From positions 167,528 through 231,527 of the forward strand of contig PBLD01000009.1 in assembly GCA_002722255.1 (NCBI GenBank): a stretch of DNA of 64,000 bases, given 5' to 3'. The notes under the pieces were generated by a model. The model was not told the DNA's origin. It worked only from the letters and a program-made list of their open reading frames with translations, and did no database searches. The stretch is from Winogradskyella sp. Lineage in GTDB: Bacteria > Bacteroidota > Bacteroidia > Flavobacteriales > Flavobacteriaceae. Of the stretch, positions 39,586 through 49,669 are shown piece after piece. Both the position numbers and the translations under genes were made by a program. Every line of letters begins with the position of its first letter. Within the stretch, counting starts at the first letter, position 1.

Positions 39586-42500
39586 ATGGCAAAGCGTATT
39601 GTAGATGAAGAGATGAGATTTACCGTTATCGTTAACGGTAATTCTGCACAAAAAGAGCTTTACGATTTAGAAAAACGTAATAGAGCTCTAACAGCATCAA
39701 ATAAAGATTTACGTGCCGAACGCGCCAAACTTGCCGCAGAAGGCAAAAAAAATACAGCAGAGTACAAAGCTTTAACTGCTGAAATAAAACAGAATAATAC
39801 AGTAATTACAGCCAACAAAGCACGAATGCAAGTGCTTCAACAGCAAATTGGTGTTACTGGTCTTACAATGCGCCAATTACAACAGCGCGCTTCTCAATTA
39901 CGTCTTCAGCTTCGTAATATGGTACCTGGTTCAGCAGAGTATAAAAGGTATCAAAACGATTTACAGAAAGTAAATACACAATTAGCCAAACTTAGAGGTA
40001 ATGCAAAAGCTACAGAAAGTTCACTTTCTAAAGTAGCAAACGGATTTAATAAATACGCAGCTCTTGGTGCATCTATAATAGCCACCGGAACAGGTGTGGT
40101 ACTATCATTACAAAAAATGATAGACTATAACGGTCAATTATCAGATGCACAGTCTAATGTGCAAAAAACAACCGGACTAACAAAGAAGGAAGTAGATGAG
40201 TTAACCAAATCATTCGGTGCGTTCAAAACACGTACAGCGCGTATAGAATTGTTACAACTTGCAGAGGAAGCTGGTCGTTTAGGTAAAAGCGGTGTAGATG
40301 ATGTAAAAGCATTTGTTAAGGTTGCTAATCAATTAAAGGTAGCATTAGGTGATGATTTAGGTGAAGAGCAGATAAGAGAAGTTGGTAAAATGGTAACCAT
40401 TTATAAGGTTGGCCAAAGAGAAGGAAAGAATTTTGAAGAGGCTATGCTTGCTTTAGGCTCATCAATAAACGAAGTGTCAGCTTCAGGTGCCAATCAAGCA
40501 TCCTTCTTAGTGGATTTCATAAAGCGTACAGCTGGTATTAGCGATGTTGCTAATATCTCAGCTCAAGATATGATAGGTTTAGCAGCTGCTTTTGATGAAG
40601 CTGGTCAATCTCAAGAAATATCGGCTACAGCAATTAATAAATTTTTTGGTTCTGCAGCTTCGGACGTTCAAAACTTTGCAAAGGTTGCCGGTGTCAGCGT
40701 TAAAGAATATTCCAGATTATTAGAACAAGATGCTAATCAGGCATTAATTCTTTTCCTTAAAGGACTAAAACAAGGCAATCCAAGCCTTGAAGAGATGCAA
40801 GCACGTCTTGAGGGAATTGAATTAGGAGGTACTAGAGGAACTCAAGCAATAGGTGCTTTAGCGGCTAACATAGAAAACCTAGAAGCAAAACAAAAAATAG
40901 CCAACGACAGCCTAAAAGAAGCAACATCGTTAACTAATGAATACAATCTCAAGAATAACAACTTAGCGGCATCTCTAGAGAAAATACAAAAAAGGGTTCA
41001 GGCAGCCTTTTCTTCAGAAACTGTGGTTAAAGCGCTTTCAGATTTTGTAGAGTGGTTTTCTAAATTTATTGGTGCATCAGAAGATGCAGATGGATCCGTT
41101 ACACGATTTAGAAATCGTTTAGTAGCGCTTTTAAAAACAGTAATTATAATTACTGCAGCAGTATTGTCTTATAATACTGCTTTAAAGTTGTCTGTATTAT
41201 GGACCAACAATGCCTGGAAAGCCACAAAGCTTTATAATCTTATACAAAAGATTACTACAGTGTCTACCAACACTTTAAAAGGTGCTACTTTATTATTAAA
41301 GGCTGCTATGTTAGCGGCTACAGGTAACATTAAAAAAGCTTCAGCGGCAATGCGATTGTTTAACACAATCACAAAGTTAAGTCCAGTTGGTTTATTGGTT
41401 GGAGTATTAACTGCGGTTGCAGCAGCCTATGTTTTGTTTTCTGAATCTTCAGAAAAGGCAGCGAACGCGCAAGACATATTTAATGATGCTACTAAAGAAG
41501 CTGAAAAAAACACTGCCAAAACTATAAAACAAAAGCAATTGTTATTGCAAGTTGCTCAGGACGAAACCTTATCACTCAAACAAAGACAAGAGGCTATTGA
41601 TGAGCTTAATAGAACTGTACCAGAATATAATAACCAGCTATCCTTAGAAACTGTAAATACAACGTTAGCAAAAGAAGCTCTAGATAAACACATTGAAAGT
41701 CTTAAACAAAGTGCCATTACTTATGTGCTACAAGAGCGCATCAAGAAAAAAGCTGTTGAATTGGCAGATTTAGAAAGTTCTGCATTAAAAGACAATGTAG
41801 AATGGTATAACTACTTGTGGGCTGCATTAAAGAACGGTGCTAACATGCATGGTGCTGTTGGAGATGTAAATAAGCAAGCTACAAAAAACAAGTATGAAAG
41901 TATTGAAGCTACAAAAGAAGAGATTAAAGTTTTAGAAGAGCTTTACAAAACGCAACTTAAAAACAATCCAGATCAATCTTCTTCTGGTGAGTCAGGACCA
42001 AAAGAGGGTGATACTAAAACGATTGGAGGAAAAACATTTATTTATAAAAATGGCAAATGGACTGTTCAAGGTGGTGGTTATGTGCCACCAAAAGGAAATG
42101 ATACTTCAAAAGTGGATCAGGCTAAAAAAGAAGCAGAACTACTACTAAAACTTCAGCGGGAAACTGAAGATAAACGCATTGCTTTAATAGAAGATGCTTT
42201 TGTTAGAGAAATGACACAAAGCCAGGTTAACCAAAAAAGAAAGCTTCAGGATTTAGGAGCGCAATCAGATGAAATCCTAGAAGCTTATGACAAAGCACTT
42301 ACTAAAGGAGACACGGATTTAGCCTCTACCTTACTAGATCAATACCATGAGCTTTACGACCAAATAGAATTATTAGACGAAGAGTTTAATAATTCACGTA
42401 GCGATATTTTAGGCGAAGGCATTGAGGCGCATTTAGAAAAACTAAAGGCTTATCATATTTCAAGAGAACAACAATTGCTTACAGCACATAACAATGAGTT

Positions 42501-43761
42501 AGCTGCTCTGGGTGATAATGAAGACGCTAAAAAAGCACTCCAGGATAAATTCAATAAAGAAAAACTAGAGCGCGAAAAGGCGCTTCAGGTAGCTCTAATA
42601 AGTGAACTACAAAATGTTTTAAATGCTACCGAATTTAAAGGTTTTGATTTATCAATTCTCACAGAGGATCAAAAGCAAGCAATTGTAACTAGGCTGCAAG
42701 AACTAGGTTTAGAATTATCAGAGATAAACCTTCTACTCGACAAAATGCGAGGCAGTAGCACAGGCAATGAGTTAGATGGTTTAGGTATTGACTCTCAAGG
42801 TAGAGTTGATATTTTAGGAATGAATGACGAACAATGGGCTAAGGTATTTGAGCGTACAGAAACTTTATCTGGTCTTATCGGTAAAGTAGGTATGGTTGCA
42901 CAAGCAGGTGTTCAAGCTTTTAGCATGTATGACCAGTTTGTAACAGCTTCAGAAAATAAAAAGCTACAGCGTTTAGAGCGTAATGCCGAAGAGGAAATCG
43001 CAAAGCAAGATAGATTATTAGCTAACAAATTAATTTCTCAAAAGCAACACGATGATGCTGTGGCTGCTGAGGAAAAGAAATTGCGTAAGGCGCAAGCCGA
43101 AATGGAATACAAGCAAGCCAAGCGTCAAAAAGCAATGAATGTAGCTTCCATTTTAAGCAATCAAGCTGTGGCTATTTCCAAGGCCTTAGCGCAAGGTGGA
43201 TTTGTTCTTGGTATACCTTGGGCTGCTATTGTTGGTACAATGGCGGGAATTCAATTAGCCTTAGCATTAGCACAACCATTACCAGCAAAAGGTTTTGAAA
43301 AAGGCTTTTATGATAATACGGTAGCTGTACGTAGAGAGCAAGATGGTAAAGTCTTTAATGCTGCTTATGGTGGTGAAAGTCGCTCTGGTGTTGTAGATAA
43401 ACCAACCATGTTCCTTGCTGGCGAAGGTGGTAAAAATTTCCCTGAGCTCATCATATCTGGTCCAGACCTAAAACAGTTTGATCCTAACCTAAAGCAATCT
43501 CTTTACAGAGAAATAGGCAGAGTTAAAGGTTATGAAGACGGTTACTATAAAAATGTAGAAGGTGCACCTATTAATGACGATGACCGTAAACTTAAAATGA
43601 TGATGATATCTGCATTAAACAGGTATTCAGATGTTTTAGAACGTATAGAAGAAAATGGATTAGAAGCATACGTTACCAGAAACTTTACTAACGCAAAGCG
43701 TTTACGAGATGACATTAATAGACTAGAAAAGATAGAATCTAAATCTAAAATCAATACTTAA
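39586..43761 (+). CDS. Tail tape measure protein
   Basis: 1391 residues, the longest phage gene; it sets tail length and is ejected with DNA. Long coiled coils at both ends (ELYDLEKRNRALTASNKDLRAERAKLAAEGKKN..., KKLQRLERNAEEEIAKQDRLL). A TP901-type core follows near 185-460 (GQLSDAQSNVQKTTGLTKKEVDELTKSFGAFKT). Hydrophobic segments near 517, 601 and 1205 may insert into the membrane. Its length suggests a tail of roughly 200 nm by the usual 1.5 angstrom per residue rule. Confidence 0.9.
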   Translation: MAKRIVDEEMRFTVIVNGNSAQKELYDLEKRNRALTASNKDLRAERAKLAAEGKKNTAEYKALTAEIKQNNTVITANKARMQVLQQQIGVTGLTMRQLQQRASQLRLQLRNMVPGSAEYKRYQNDLQKVNTQLAKLRGNAKATESSLSKVANGFNKYAALGASIIATGTGVVLSLQKMIDYNGQLSDAQSNVQKTTGLTKKEVDELTKSFGAFKTRTARIELLQLAEEAGRLGKSGVDDVKAFVKVANQLKVALGDDLGEEQIREVGKMVTIYKVGQREGKNFEEAMLALGSSINEVSASGANQASFLVDFIKRTAGISDVANISAQDMIGLAAAFDEAGQSQEISATAINKFFGSAASDVQNFAKVAGVSVKEYSRLLEQDANQALILFLKGLKQGNPSLEEMQARLEGIELGGTRGTQAIGALAANIENLEAKQKIANDSLKEATSLTNEYNLKNNNLAASLEKIQKRVQAAFSSETVVKALSDFVEWFSKFIGASEDADGSVTRFRNRLVALLKTVIIITAAVLSYNTALKLSVLWTNNAWKATKLYNLIQKITTVSTNTLKGATLLLKAAMLAATGNIKKASAAMRLFNTITKLSPVGLLVGVLTAVAAAYVLFSESSEKAANAQDIFNDATKEAEKNTAKTIKQKQLLLQVAQDETLSLKQRQEAIDELNRTVPEYNNQLSLETVNTTLAKEALDKHIESLKQSAITYVLQERIKKKAVELADLESSALKDNVEWYNYLWAALKNGANMHGAVGDVNKQATKNKYESIEATKEEIKVLEELYKTQLKNNPDQSSSGESGPKEGDTKTIGGKTFIYKNGKWTVQGGGYVPPKGNDTSKVDQAKKEAELLLKLQRETEDKRIALIEDAFVREMTQSQVNQKRKLQDLGAQSDEILEAYDKALTKGDTDLASTLLDQYHELYDQIELLDEEFNNSRSDILGEGIEAHLEKLKAYHISREQQLLTAHNNELAALGDNEDAKKALQDKFNKEKLEREKALQVALISELQNVLNATEFKGFDLSILTEDQKQAIVTRLQELGLELSEINLLLDKMRGSSTGNELDGLGIDSQGRVDILGMNDEQWAKVFERTETLSGLIGKVGMVAQAGVQAFSMYDQFVTASENKKLQRLERNAEEEIAKQDRLLANKLISQKQHDDAVAAEEKKLRKAQAEMEYKQAKRQKAMNVASILSNQAVAISKALAQGGFVLGIPWAAIVGTMAGIQLALALAQPLPAKGFEKGFYDNTVAVRREQDGKVFNAAYGGESRSGVVDKPTMFLAGEGGKNFPELIISGPDLKQFDPNLKQSLYREIGRVKGYEDGYYKNVEGAPINDDDRKLKMMMISALNRYSDVLERIEENGLEAYVTRNFTNAKRLRDDINRLEKIESKSKINT

Positions 43762-44162
43762 TGGCCTACGATAATTTCACCAAACAAGTACTTTTCACAG
43801 ACAACAATGCTAATGTGTTATGCAATAGGCTATACGATGCCTTAGAGACAGAATTTACTAAGGTAGTTTTAGACACAAAATTTTGTATAACAGGTACTAT
43901 TGCTAAAATACTTAATGGTGCTCTTGCTTCAGATATTAAAGTGATACCATTCATCACTAATGACGATGCTATTTATGACTATTGCGCTAAGGATCTACCA
44001 AAATATTTAAAAGCTACTGCAGTAATTTTTAAGGATCGTATTCAGTTACGATACCAATCTTATTACTTAGAAGTTTGGAAAACATCTAGTATAGGAACTA
44101 TTGGAAGTGTCTCAGGATTTTTAGTACAAGACGATGCAGATATACCTTCAAACATTTTATAG
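43761..44162 (+). CDS. Tail protein, unknown role
   Basis: 133 residues (MAYDNFTKQVLFTDNNANVLCNRLYDALETEFTKV...). Beta-rich, between tape measure and tail-tip genes, so probably a distal tail or hub connector. Starts on the last base of the tape measure stop. Confidence 0.5.
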   Translation: MAYDNFTKQVLFTDNNANVLCNRLYDALETEFTKVVLDTKFCITGTIAKILNGALASDIKVIPFITNDDAIYDYCAKDLPKYLKATAVIFKDRIQLRYQSYYLEVWKTSSIGTIGSVSGFLVQDDADIPSNIL

Positions 44163-44164
44163 AT

Positions 44165-46411
44165 ATGCCATACAATTTAACCTTTGATAGCAACCCTCAG
44201 TTTTCACCAAGTAGTAATAATCAGCCTAATGTTCAAGATTGGGCATTTAGTCCGTTATCTCCTATTAATGTAAGTCACGTCATTGGAGAAGCCTTACCTT
44301 CAGATATAGATATTACCTGTACTATAAAAGATTACTTAGCTGAGAATACAAATCCAGACTATGAGTTTTATGTAAAACATATTGTTACGCAACAAAATCC
44401 ACAGCAAAACCTTCCAGATATGATTACGCTTTCTGGAAATATTAATGATGCAACTGGAGATGGTTTTCTGTTAACCACGGCAAATCTAGAGCAAGTCGTT
44501 ACGGTATCATTCCAAAACCTTCAGATAGTACCAGAAGGTAATTTTGGCAATGTTATAGGTTTTCAGGTCTATAGAAAAAATACAGCAACATCAGAAATAG
44601 TGTTGCATGATGTTCGTTTTTTTCAAATCAACATTGCAGTGGCTAATGGTGATCCATTTAGTATTACACCAGGAAACCTAACATTTGTGTATGTAGATGG
44701 TTCAGGAACTAACGCTGCTCAAAGTTTAGAAATAACAGCTACAGGTGCATTTACCATTTATGTTAAGTCTTACATCACCTTATCAGGTGGTAATTTGGTA
44801 GATGCTGGCATTGTAGAAGAATGGTTACCTGGTCCAGGTACCACAAGAAAATATACAGGTACAAATTCACAAACCGTTAGCATTGACGCAAATTCTGCTT
44901 TAGATGAATTTGATCAAGGTTATTATAACAGCCAGTTAAAGTATGATAATGGCACTTTATTTCAAGCCTTAGATATACAAACAATTGTATTTGATACAGA
45001 AGAAACAATAACCACTCCTGAGAGTTTAGAATTTTCTGCAGTTAAAGGATTTACAGAAGCTGAGACGCAACAACTAAGCATAGTTTCTCCATATCCATTT
45101 ACAATTAGTGCTCCTAGTTGGCTAAACTTAAGTCAAAGTTCTGGCACGTATTTTTTAGATATAGATGTAGTGCCATTATTGTCTGAAAACTTAAGCGAAG
45201 GTGTGTACGAAGGCAACATTGTTATTACTGCCAATAGTCAAGATTATTTAGTTCCTGTAGTGCACACTGTTGTAGATAGTGTTGATTTAGGTATGGTTGA
45301 AGATGCTATTAATTTTACAGATGATTTAGATACAATTACAAGGATTTATAACGAGCAAGCTAATCAATTAGTTATTATTTTGAATATGACTACTTACGAT
45401 TACAATAGTTTAGTTGAACGAAACAAAGAACTTCGTTATAAAATACCGATGTTTAATAATAAAGGGGAATTTTATGTAGGCAGAACGCTTAAGAAACTTA
45501 TGGCAGAATTAATAAGTCTATCTAGCATTGATTTTGAAAACTTTCAAAATCTAATACCAACTGATACATTAGTCTTTTTAAGACCTTATTATAAACCTGC
45601 AAAAGTAGATTTAGAAATTACATTTTTAAATACAATTACAGAACAAGGCATCGCTAACATAAGATATAATAATATAGATTTTTTGAAAGGTCGTAAACCT
45701 TTAAAATCGTTTCCACGCACAGCAATATTAAATTATCATGCTGAACCCTTACGTGTTACTCCAAATTCGGTTGCCTTACTTAATTTTTATAAAACTGAAA
45801 CCCACTTTTTCCGAATTTATAAAAACGGAGATTTCCATGAAGCTTTGCCTCATAGTATTATAACTACCCATAATGTATGGTTATTTAAATATGCGTTTAG
45901 AGATTATGATCCTGGTGACGTGGTGGAAATAAGAATTTATAAAACAACCTCTGGACCAATACCAGAAGGCTATTATGATGACTACAATAATTATGTTAGT
46001 CAAAAATATATTGTATTACCATCAGGTAAACGCTCTTATCATGTTGCATGGGAAGATGAATATGGCGTTTTGGATATGATGGAATTTACAGGTGATATTG
46101 CTTTTAAAATGGGATATGACAATAACATCATTAAAGATTATAAGAGCTTTAAAGAAAGCCTTAGAAAAACAGATAGCAAAAGAACACAAAACGTTGTTAT
46201 AAATACTGGTTTTTTGCTTCAGGAGAATCCAAAACGATTAGACAGTTTATTAAGTTCTAAACGCGCTTGGATAATGGATAAAAGCAATGATCCTGTTGCT
46301 CTTATACCAGATACAAGTGTGTTAAACAATTACGATAGCGACCAAGAGCTCTATGCTTTCGATGTAGAATTTCAAATCAATTTAAATAATGATAATAAAA
46401 TTAATTCTTAA
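44165..46411 (+). CDS. Tail-tip protein with BACON-like domains
   Basis: 748 residues. Residues ~165-265 and ~282-380 look like two related beta-sandwich domains. The second (ESLEFSAVKGFTEAETQQLSIV, APSWLNLSQSSGTYFLDIDV, GVYEGNIVITANSQDYLVPV) follows the BACON pattern with its Trp-Leu-x-Leu core. The C-terminal half looks like a distal tail protein. BACON-type domains bind carbohydrate or mucin in other Bacteroidota proteins and phages, so it may contact the host surface. Confidence 0.6.
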   Translation: MPYNLTFDSNPQFSPSSNNQPNVQDWAFSPLSPINVSHVIGEALPSDIDITCTIKDYLAENTNPDYEFYVKHIVTQQNPQQNLPDMITLSGNINDATGDGFLLTTANLEQVVTVSFQNLQIVPEGNFGNVIGFQVYRKNTATSEIVLHDVRFFQINIAVANGDPFSITPGNLTFVYVDGSGTNAAQSLEITATGAFTIYVKSYITLSGGNLVDAGIVEEWLPGPGTTRKYTGTNSQTVSIDANSALDEFDQGYYNSQLKYDNGTLFQALDIQTIVFDTEETITTPESLEFSAVKGFTEAETQQLSIVSPYPFTISAPSWLNLSQSSGTYFLDIDVVPLLSENLSEGVYEGNIVITANSQDYLVPVVHTVVDSVDLGMVEDAINFTDDLDTITRIYNEQANQLVIILNMTTYDYNSLVERNKELRYKIPMFNNKGEFYVGRTLKKLMAELISLSSIDFENFQNLIPTDTLVFLRPYYKPAKVDLEITFLNTITEQGIANIRYNNIDFLKGRKPLKSFPRTAILNYHAEPLRVTPNSVALLNFYKTETHFFRIYKNGDFHEALPHSIITTHNVWLFKYAFRDYDPGDVVEIRIYKTTSGPIPEGYYDDYNNYVSQKYIVLPSGKRSYHVAWEDEYGVLDMMEFTGDIAFKMGYDNNIIKDYKSFKESLRKTDSKRTQNVVINTGFLLQENPKRLDSLLSSKRAWIMDKSNDPVALIPDTSVLNNYDSDQELYAFDVEFQINLNNDNKINS

Positions 46412-48299
46412 TCAGCTAGAGTTAGATTTATCTAATTATGAATTCACGTTCATTGAAGAAAATAATTGGATAAAAGATAATACAGTGTCTAAATACACCT
46501 TTCCGGTAGAGATAGAACTTACTAACGAAGAGGATGAGGCACTTGGCAATATTAGTGAGGAAAATCTAACAGAATATGTCACCTTGCTAGATGGTCAATT
46601 TTACGTTTTTGGTGAAGTGCACGAAGCTATATTTGAAATTGAAAGCATCATAGGAAGAAACTTAGTAGGACAAATACGTTATGGTTTAGAAGAGTTTCCT
46701 AACTTCAACAAACGTCTATCAGAACTTCCGTTATATAAAGAGGATTTATTAGTCTCTATCTATGCACATGCAGAAACAATTATTTCGCAAACATGGCCAG
46801 CTGTAAATTATAATTTTCCTCAGGTCATTACAGACAGTATAGATATAGAGTCGGAGCAATGGCAATATTTTGAAAGTATCATTAATAAATATGTAGATGG
46901 CGCTTTTGTTGTTAATGAGTTTGACTCTGAAAATAATGAACAGATCAATAGAAATATTATGCTGCCAATGCCATACTTGTTATACGTTTTGCAAGTTGGT
47001 TTCGCTGATGTAGGTGTAACATTAAGTGGTGAAATATTAAATGATACTTATTATAAAAAAGCCGTAATCTATAGCCTAAATGAATTTTATAAAAGCTTTA
47101 CAACACAAAGCGAAGTGTATAGCTTAAACGCAGATGATTATTCATCAACAGTTGAGCTTGTAGATGTATCAATATTTGGTAATGTTATTCAAACATCTAC
47201 ATATGGTGTCTATAATTTAAACATACCATTACCAGAACCAGGTAGATATAAAATAGCAGGAAACGTAGTTGTAAGAACAAAAAGAAATTTCAATAGCATT
47301 TTTGAATTTTCTGTGGCTACTGCTAAATTTATGTATGATGGATCTAATAAATGGTCTGGTAATGTGGTTAAGGTAGGTTCTGGTTATAAAGAGAAATTTT
47401 ATAGTGTTGATTTCAACTTAGATTATACTGGTACTGAAGGTGATGTTAGTTTTCAATCTACACAATACCCAATAGGCATTGTAAATGGTGATGAGGATTT
47501 TGAGGCTATGGTTATGGATGTAACACTTACCCAATTGGCTAAGTTTGATGCTAACGGAGAATTAGTATCTACTTTAGTAGAAGCGACATCTATAGACTTA
47601 TCTAAGTCTGTGCCAGACATGACCTTTGGTGAGTTTGTGTTTGCGGTAATGAAAAAACGAAATTACGGATATGACATTAACGGAAGTTTGATATCAATCA
47701 ACAAGAAAAATGTTAATGCTGTAAGTACTCAAAATGCTGTAGACTTATCAGCTTTCGAGGTAATGACACCAGAGCGAAACTTTAATAGAAGTAAGTCGTT
47801 TGTGTTTCAACAATTCGACTTTGAGCACGAAGAGTATAAATCTCAAAAAATACTAATTAACAATGATGGGTACCAGGTTAATGAATTTACGAAACCAGAT
47901 GATGCTGAGGAAATCACTGTGAACGCGCTAGCGTTACCATTAAAAACGTTTGGTATTAAAACTGCTCATGGATTTTTAGATGACTTTACAAAACTTCAGT
48001 TAGTTATCTATAGCGGTTTAACGAATAGTTTAAATGTAGCAGAGGATCCATCAGCTATTAGTCATCTTAATAACTATTTAGATGACTATGAATTGTGGTT
48101 TAATTTCTTAATGAGCAGTGTAAATTACAATTGGATATTTGAATCCTCTTATGAGGAGCTGGCAGAGCTTAAGATAAGAAGTATCATTTATGCTTATAGG
48201 CAATATCATATTATTCGCAAGTTATCTCGCAAAACATTTATATCGCAAACCAATGGCATACAGCTGGAATACGATATAGAAACTGAGACTTTACCATAG
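46389..48299 (+). CDS. Tail-tip/baseplate hub protein
   Basis: 636 residues, last gene of the late region. MIIKLILNQLELDLSNYEFTFIEENNWIKDNTVSKYTFPVEIEL begins a domain seen at the tail tip of Bacteroidota phages as I recall; the C-terminus is aromatic and helical (YLDDYELWFNFLMSSVNYNWIFESSYEE). It overlaps the upstream gene by 23 bp and the integrase gene tail-to-tail by 9 bp. Confidence 0.6.
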   Translation: MIIKLILNQLELDLSNYEFTFIEENNWIKDNTVSKYTFPVEIELTNEEDEALGNISEENLTEYVTLLDGQFYVFGEVHEAIFEIESIIGRNLVGQIRYGLEEFPNFNKRLSELPLYKEDLLVSIYAHAETIISQTWPAVNYNFPQVITDSIDIESEQWQYFESIINKYVDGAFVVNEFDSENNEQINRNIMLPMPYLLYVLQVGFADVGVTLSGEILNDTYYKKAVIYSLNEFYKSFTTQSEVYSLNADDYSSTVELVDVSIFGNVIQTSTYGVYNLNIPLPEPGRYKIAGNVVVRTKRNFNSIFEFSVATAKFMYDGSNKWSGNVVKVGSGYKEKFYSVDFNLDYTGTEGDVSFQSTQYPIGIVNGDEDFEAMVMDVTLTQLAKFDANGELVSTLVEATSIDLSKSVPDMTFGEFVFAVMKKRNYGYDINGSLISINKKNVNAVSTQNAVDLSAFEVMTPERNFNRSKSFVFQQFDFEHEEYKSQKILINNDGYQVNEFTKPDDAEEITVNALALPLKTFGIKTAHGFLDDFTKLQLVIYSGLTNSLNVAEDPSAISHLNNYLDDYELWFNFLMSSVNYNWIFESSYEELAELKIRSIIYAYRQYHIIRKLSRKTFISQTNGIQLEYDIETETLP

Positions 48300-49475
48300 G
48301 TTATCTAACAAGTCGGCTTTGGTATTCTGCTCATGTGCTGCCAAGTGAATATAAACCTCAGTTTCTTTAATGTCACTATGATTCATTAAGTGCTGCAGTT
48401 TATATTTATCAATACCAACAATTATGGCATTGGTGCCAAAAGAATGTCTAGAGGTGTGGTAATCTATGTCTTTAGTGATACCAACAAAGGCCGCAATGTC
48501 TTTAACTGTTCTTCTGATATGGCCAGCTGAATAAAACTTAATAAAGAGCTCGTCGCAATGATTAATAATTTCGATGGCTTTATTATTTAGTTCCATATTT
48601 TGATACTTACCTGTTTTCACATGTGTAAACTGAAAGTAACCGTTAAGCAATGTTTCGCGTTTTTGATTGAGAATGTCAGAGATACGCAAACCAGTGAAGC
48701 AGCTTGTAAGGAAATAGCCTAAGCAAATTTGTTTGCTCTTGGTAATAAAGCTTGAGGTGTAGTAGTCGTATAGTAATTTAATTTCGTCTTTATTCAAATA
48801 GTTTTTTTGACCTTTTGTTGGTCCTGCAGTTATATCTTCTAAATCAATATTTAGTTTCACGCCAAACTTAACAGCGTATCTAAGGTATTTTTTCAAAACC
48901 TTCACGTTGCCATTACGAGTTGTTTTTTCGTTACCAATACTTGCAAGGTGATTGCGAAAATCAAAAAAGAACTTTCTGTCAATATCAGAAAACGGAATTT
49001 TGCGCCTAAATGCTTTAAGCTTGTTATGTATTGCTTGTTCCTTAGCATAGGTGGATTTATTTATGGTTGGCTTGCGTTCATCTAAAATGCGTTTAAAGAA
49101 TACGTTGAAGTCCTGAAATCCTAAATTACTTTGATAATCTCTAACAACACGTTCAATAGATGGTCTTATATCTGATAGCCTATAAAAGATTTGTAGATCA
49201 TTAATTTTTCCAAGTTCTCTTTTTAATGTGAGATTGAGATCAATTAGTTCTTGAGAACTTTCTAACGCAAGTTGTTTCTTTTTGTTCCAGTCTTTAGGAT
49301 TGATGTATAATCCTAAAGGCAAACGTTCGGTTCCGTTGCAACTTATACGTAGTAAAATCTGTTGTTCACCACTTGCATTTTTATAGTTGTGTAATATTAA
49401 AGAAGTACGAATTGTCACAAAAATATTTTTTGTGTCAACTATTGTGTCAAAAAGAAGTTCCTGGCTTAAAAACAA
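48291..49475 (-). CDS. Tyrosine recombinase (prophage integrase)
   Basis: 394 residues. An arm-binding N-terminal domain (TIRTSLILHNYKNASGEQQILLRI ... GLYINPKDWNKKKQ), a SAM-like core-binding domain, and a catalytic domain with R264 (TGLRISD), K287 (HVKTGK), H340 and R343 (HTSRHSFG), H366 (MNHSD) and Y375 (TEVYIHL). All catalytic residues are present. It lies next to attR and reads away from the tRNA. The ATG at 49475 adds 19 residues before the family's usual start; GTG at 49418 is a good alternative. Confidence 0.95.
   Translation of the reverse strand: MFLSQELLFDTIVDTKNIFVTIRTSLILHNYKNASGEQQILLRISCNGTERLPLGLYINPKDWNKKKQLALESSQELIDLNLTLKRELGKINDLQIFYRLSDIRPSIERVVRDYQSNLGFQDFNVFFKRILDERKPTINKSTYAKEQAIHNKLKAFRRKIPFSDIDRKFFFDFRNHLASIGNEKTTRNGNVKVLKKYLRYAVKFGVKLNIDLEDITAGPTKGQKNYLNKDEIKLLYDYYTSSFITKSKQICLGYFLTSCFTGLRISDILNQKRETLLNGYFQFTHVKTGKYQNMELNNKAIEIINHCDELFIKFYSAGHIRRTVKDIAAFVGITKDIDYHTSRHSFGTNAIIVGIDKYKLQHLMNHSDIKETEVYIHLAAHEQNTKADLLDNLW
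49413..49450. repeat. Direct and inverted repeats at integrase 5' end
   Basis: TGTGTCAA occurs at 49431-49438 and 49443-49450, and TTGTCACAAAAAT at 49413 is a near-inverted copy of the first with its T run. These may be arm-type integrase sites or an autoregulatory operator. Confidence 0.35.
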
Positions 49476-49578
49476 TCTAAAATCAAATTTAATTCAACAA
49501 TTGCCTATTTTACTAGGCTTTGAATCACTGTATTTTAGAAAGTGTTGGTGTGTGGTAGTACGCAAATAAGCGTAAAAA

Positions 49579-49593
49579 GTGGGCGCGAAGGGA
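49579..49593. repeat. attR core (15-bp direct repeat)
   Basis: Identical to attL at 3633-3647. Here it is continuous with the rest of tRNA-Val(TAC), so integration leaves this tRNA gene intact. Confidence 0.9.
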
Positions 49594-49654
49594 TTCGAAC
49601 CCCTGACCCCTTGGGTGTAAACCAAGTGCTCTGAACCAACTGAGCTACGCGCCC
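49580..49654 (-). tRNA. tRNA-Val (anticodon TAC), prophage attachment gene
   Basis: A 75-nt cloverleaf on the minus strand: acceptor GGGCGCG/CGCGCCC, anticodon stem CTTGG/CCAAG with loop TTTACAC (anticodon TAC), T arm with TTCGAAT. CCA is not encoded. Its 3' end provides the att core. Its promoter lies at 49670-49698; the terminator-like hairpin that followed it is now at 3607-3632. Confidence 0.95.
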
Positions 49655-49669
49655 TAATTATTAGGACTG

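Larger units (their letters stand above)
3633..49593. mobile_element. Integrated siphovirus-like prophage (~46 kb)
   Basis: The element is bounded by the 15-bp repeat from tRNA-Val(TAC), with a tyrosine integrase beside attR. It contains a repressor, a replication module, lysis genes, protease, capsid, TerL, portal, a 1391-residue tape measure and tail-tip genes. No sheath gene is recognisable, so a long non-contractile tail is likely. All key modules appear intact, so it may be inducible; one small gene (24908-25057) carries a nonsense codon. An accessory block interrupts the usual TerL-portal adjacency. Confidence 0.95.

Noticed and set aside
48291-49475. Integrase as an integron integrase driving the cassette-like array
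   Set aside because: It has the arm-binding domain and attachment-site position of a phage integrase, lies far from the array, and no integron-specific insertion is visible.
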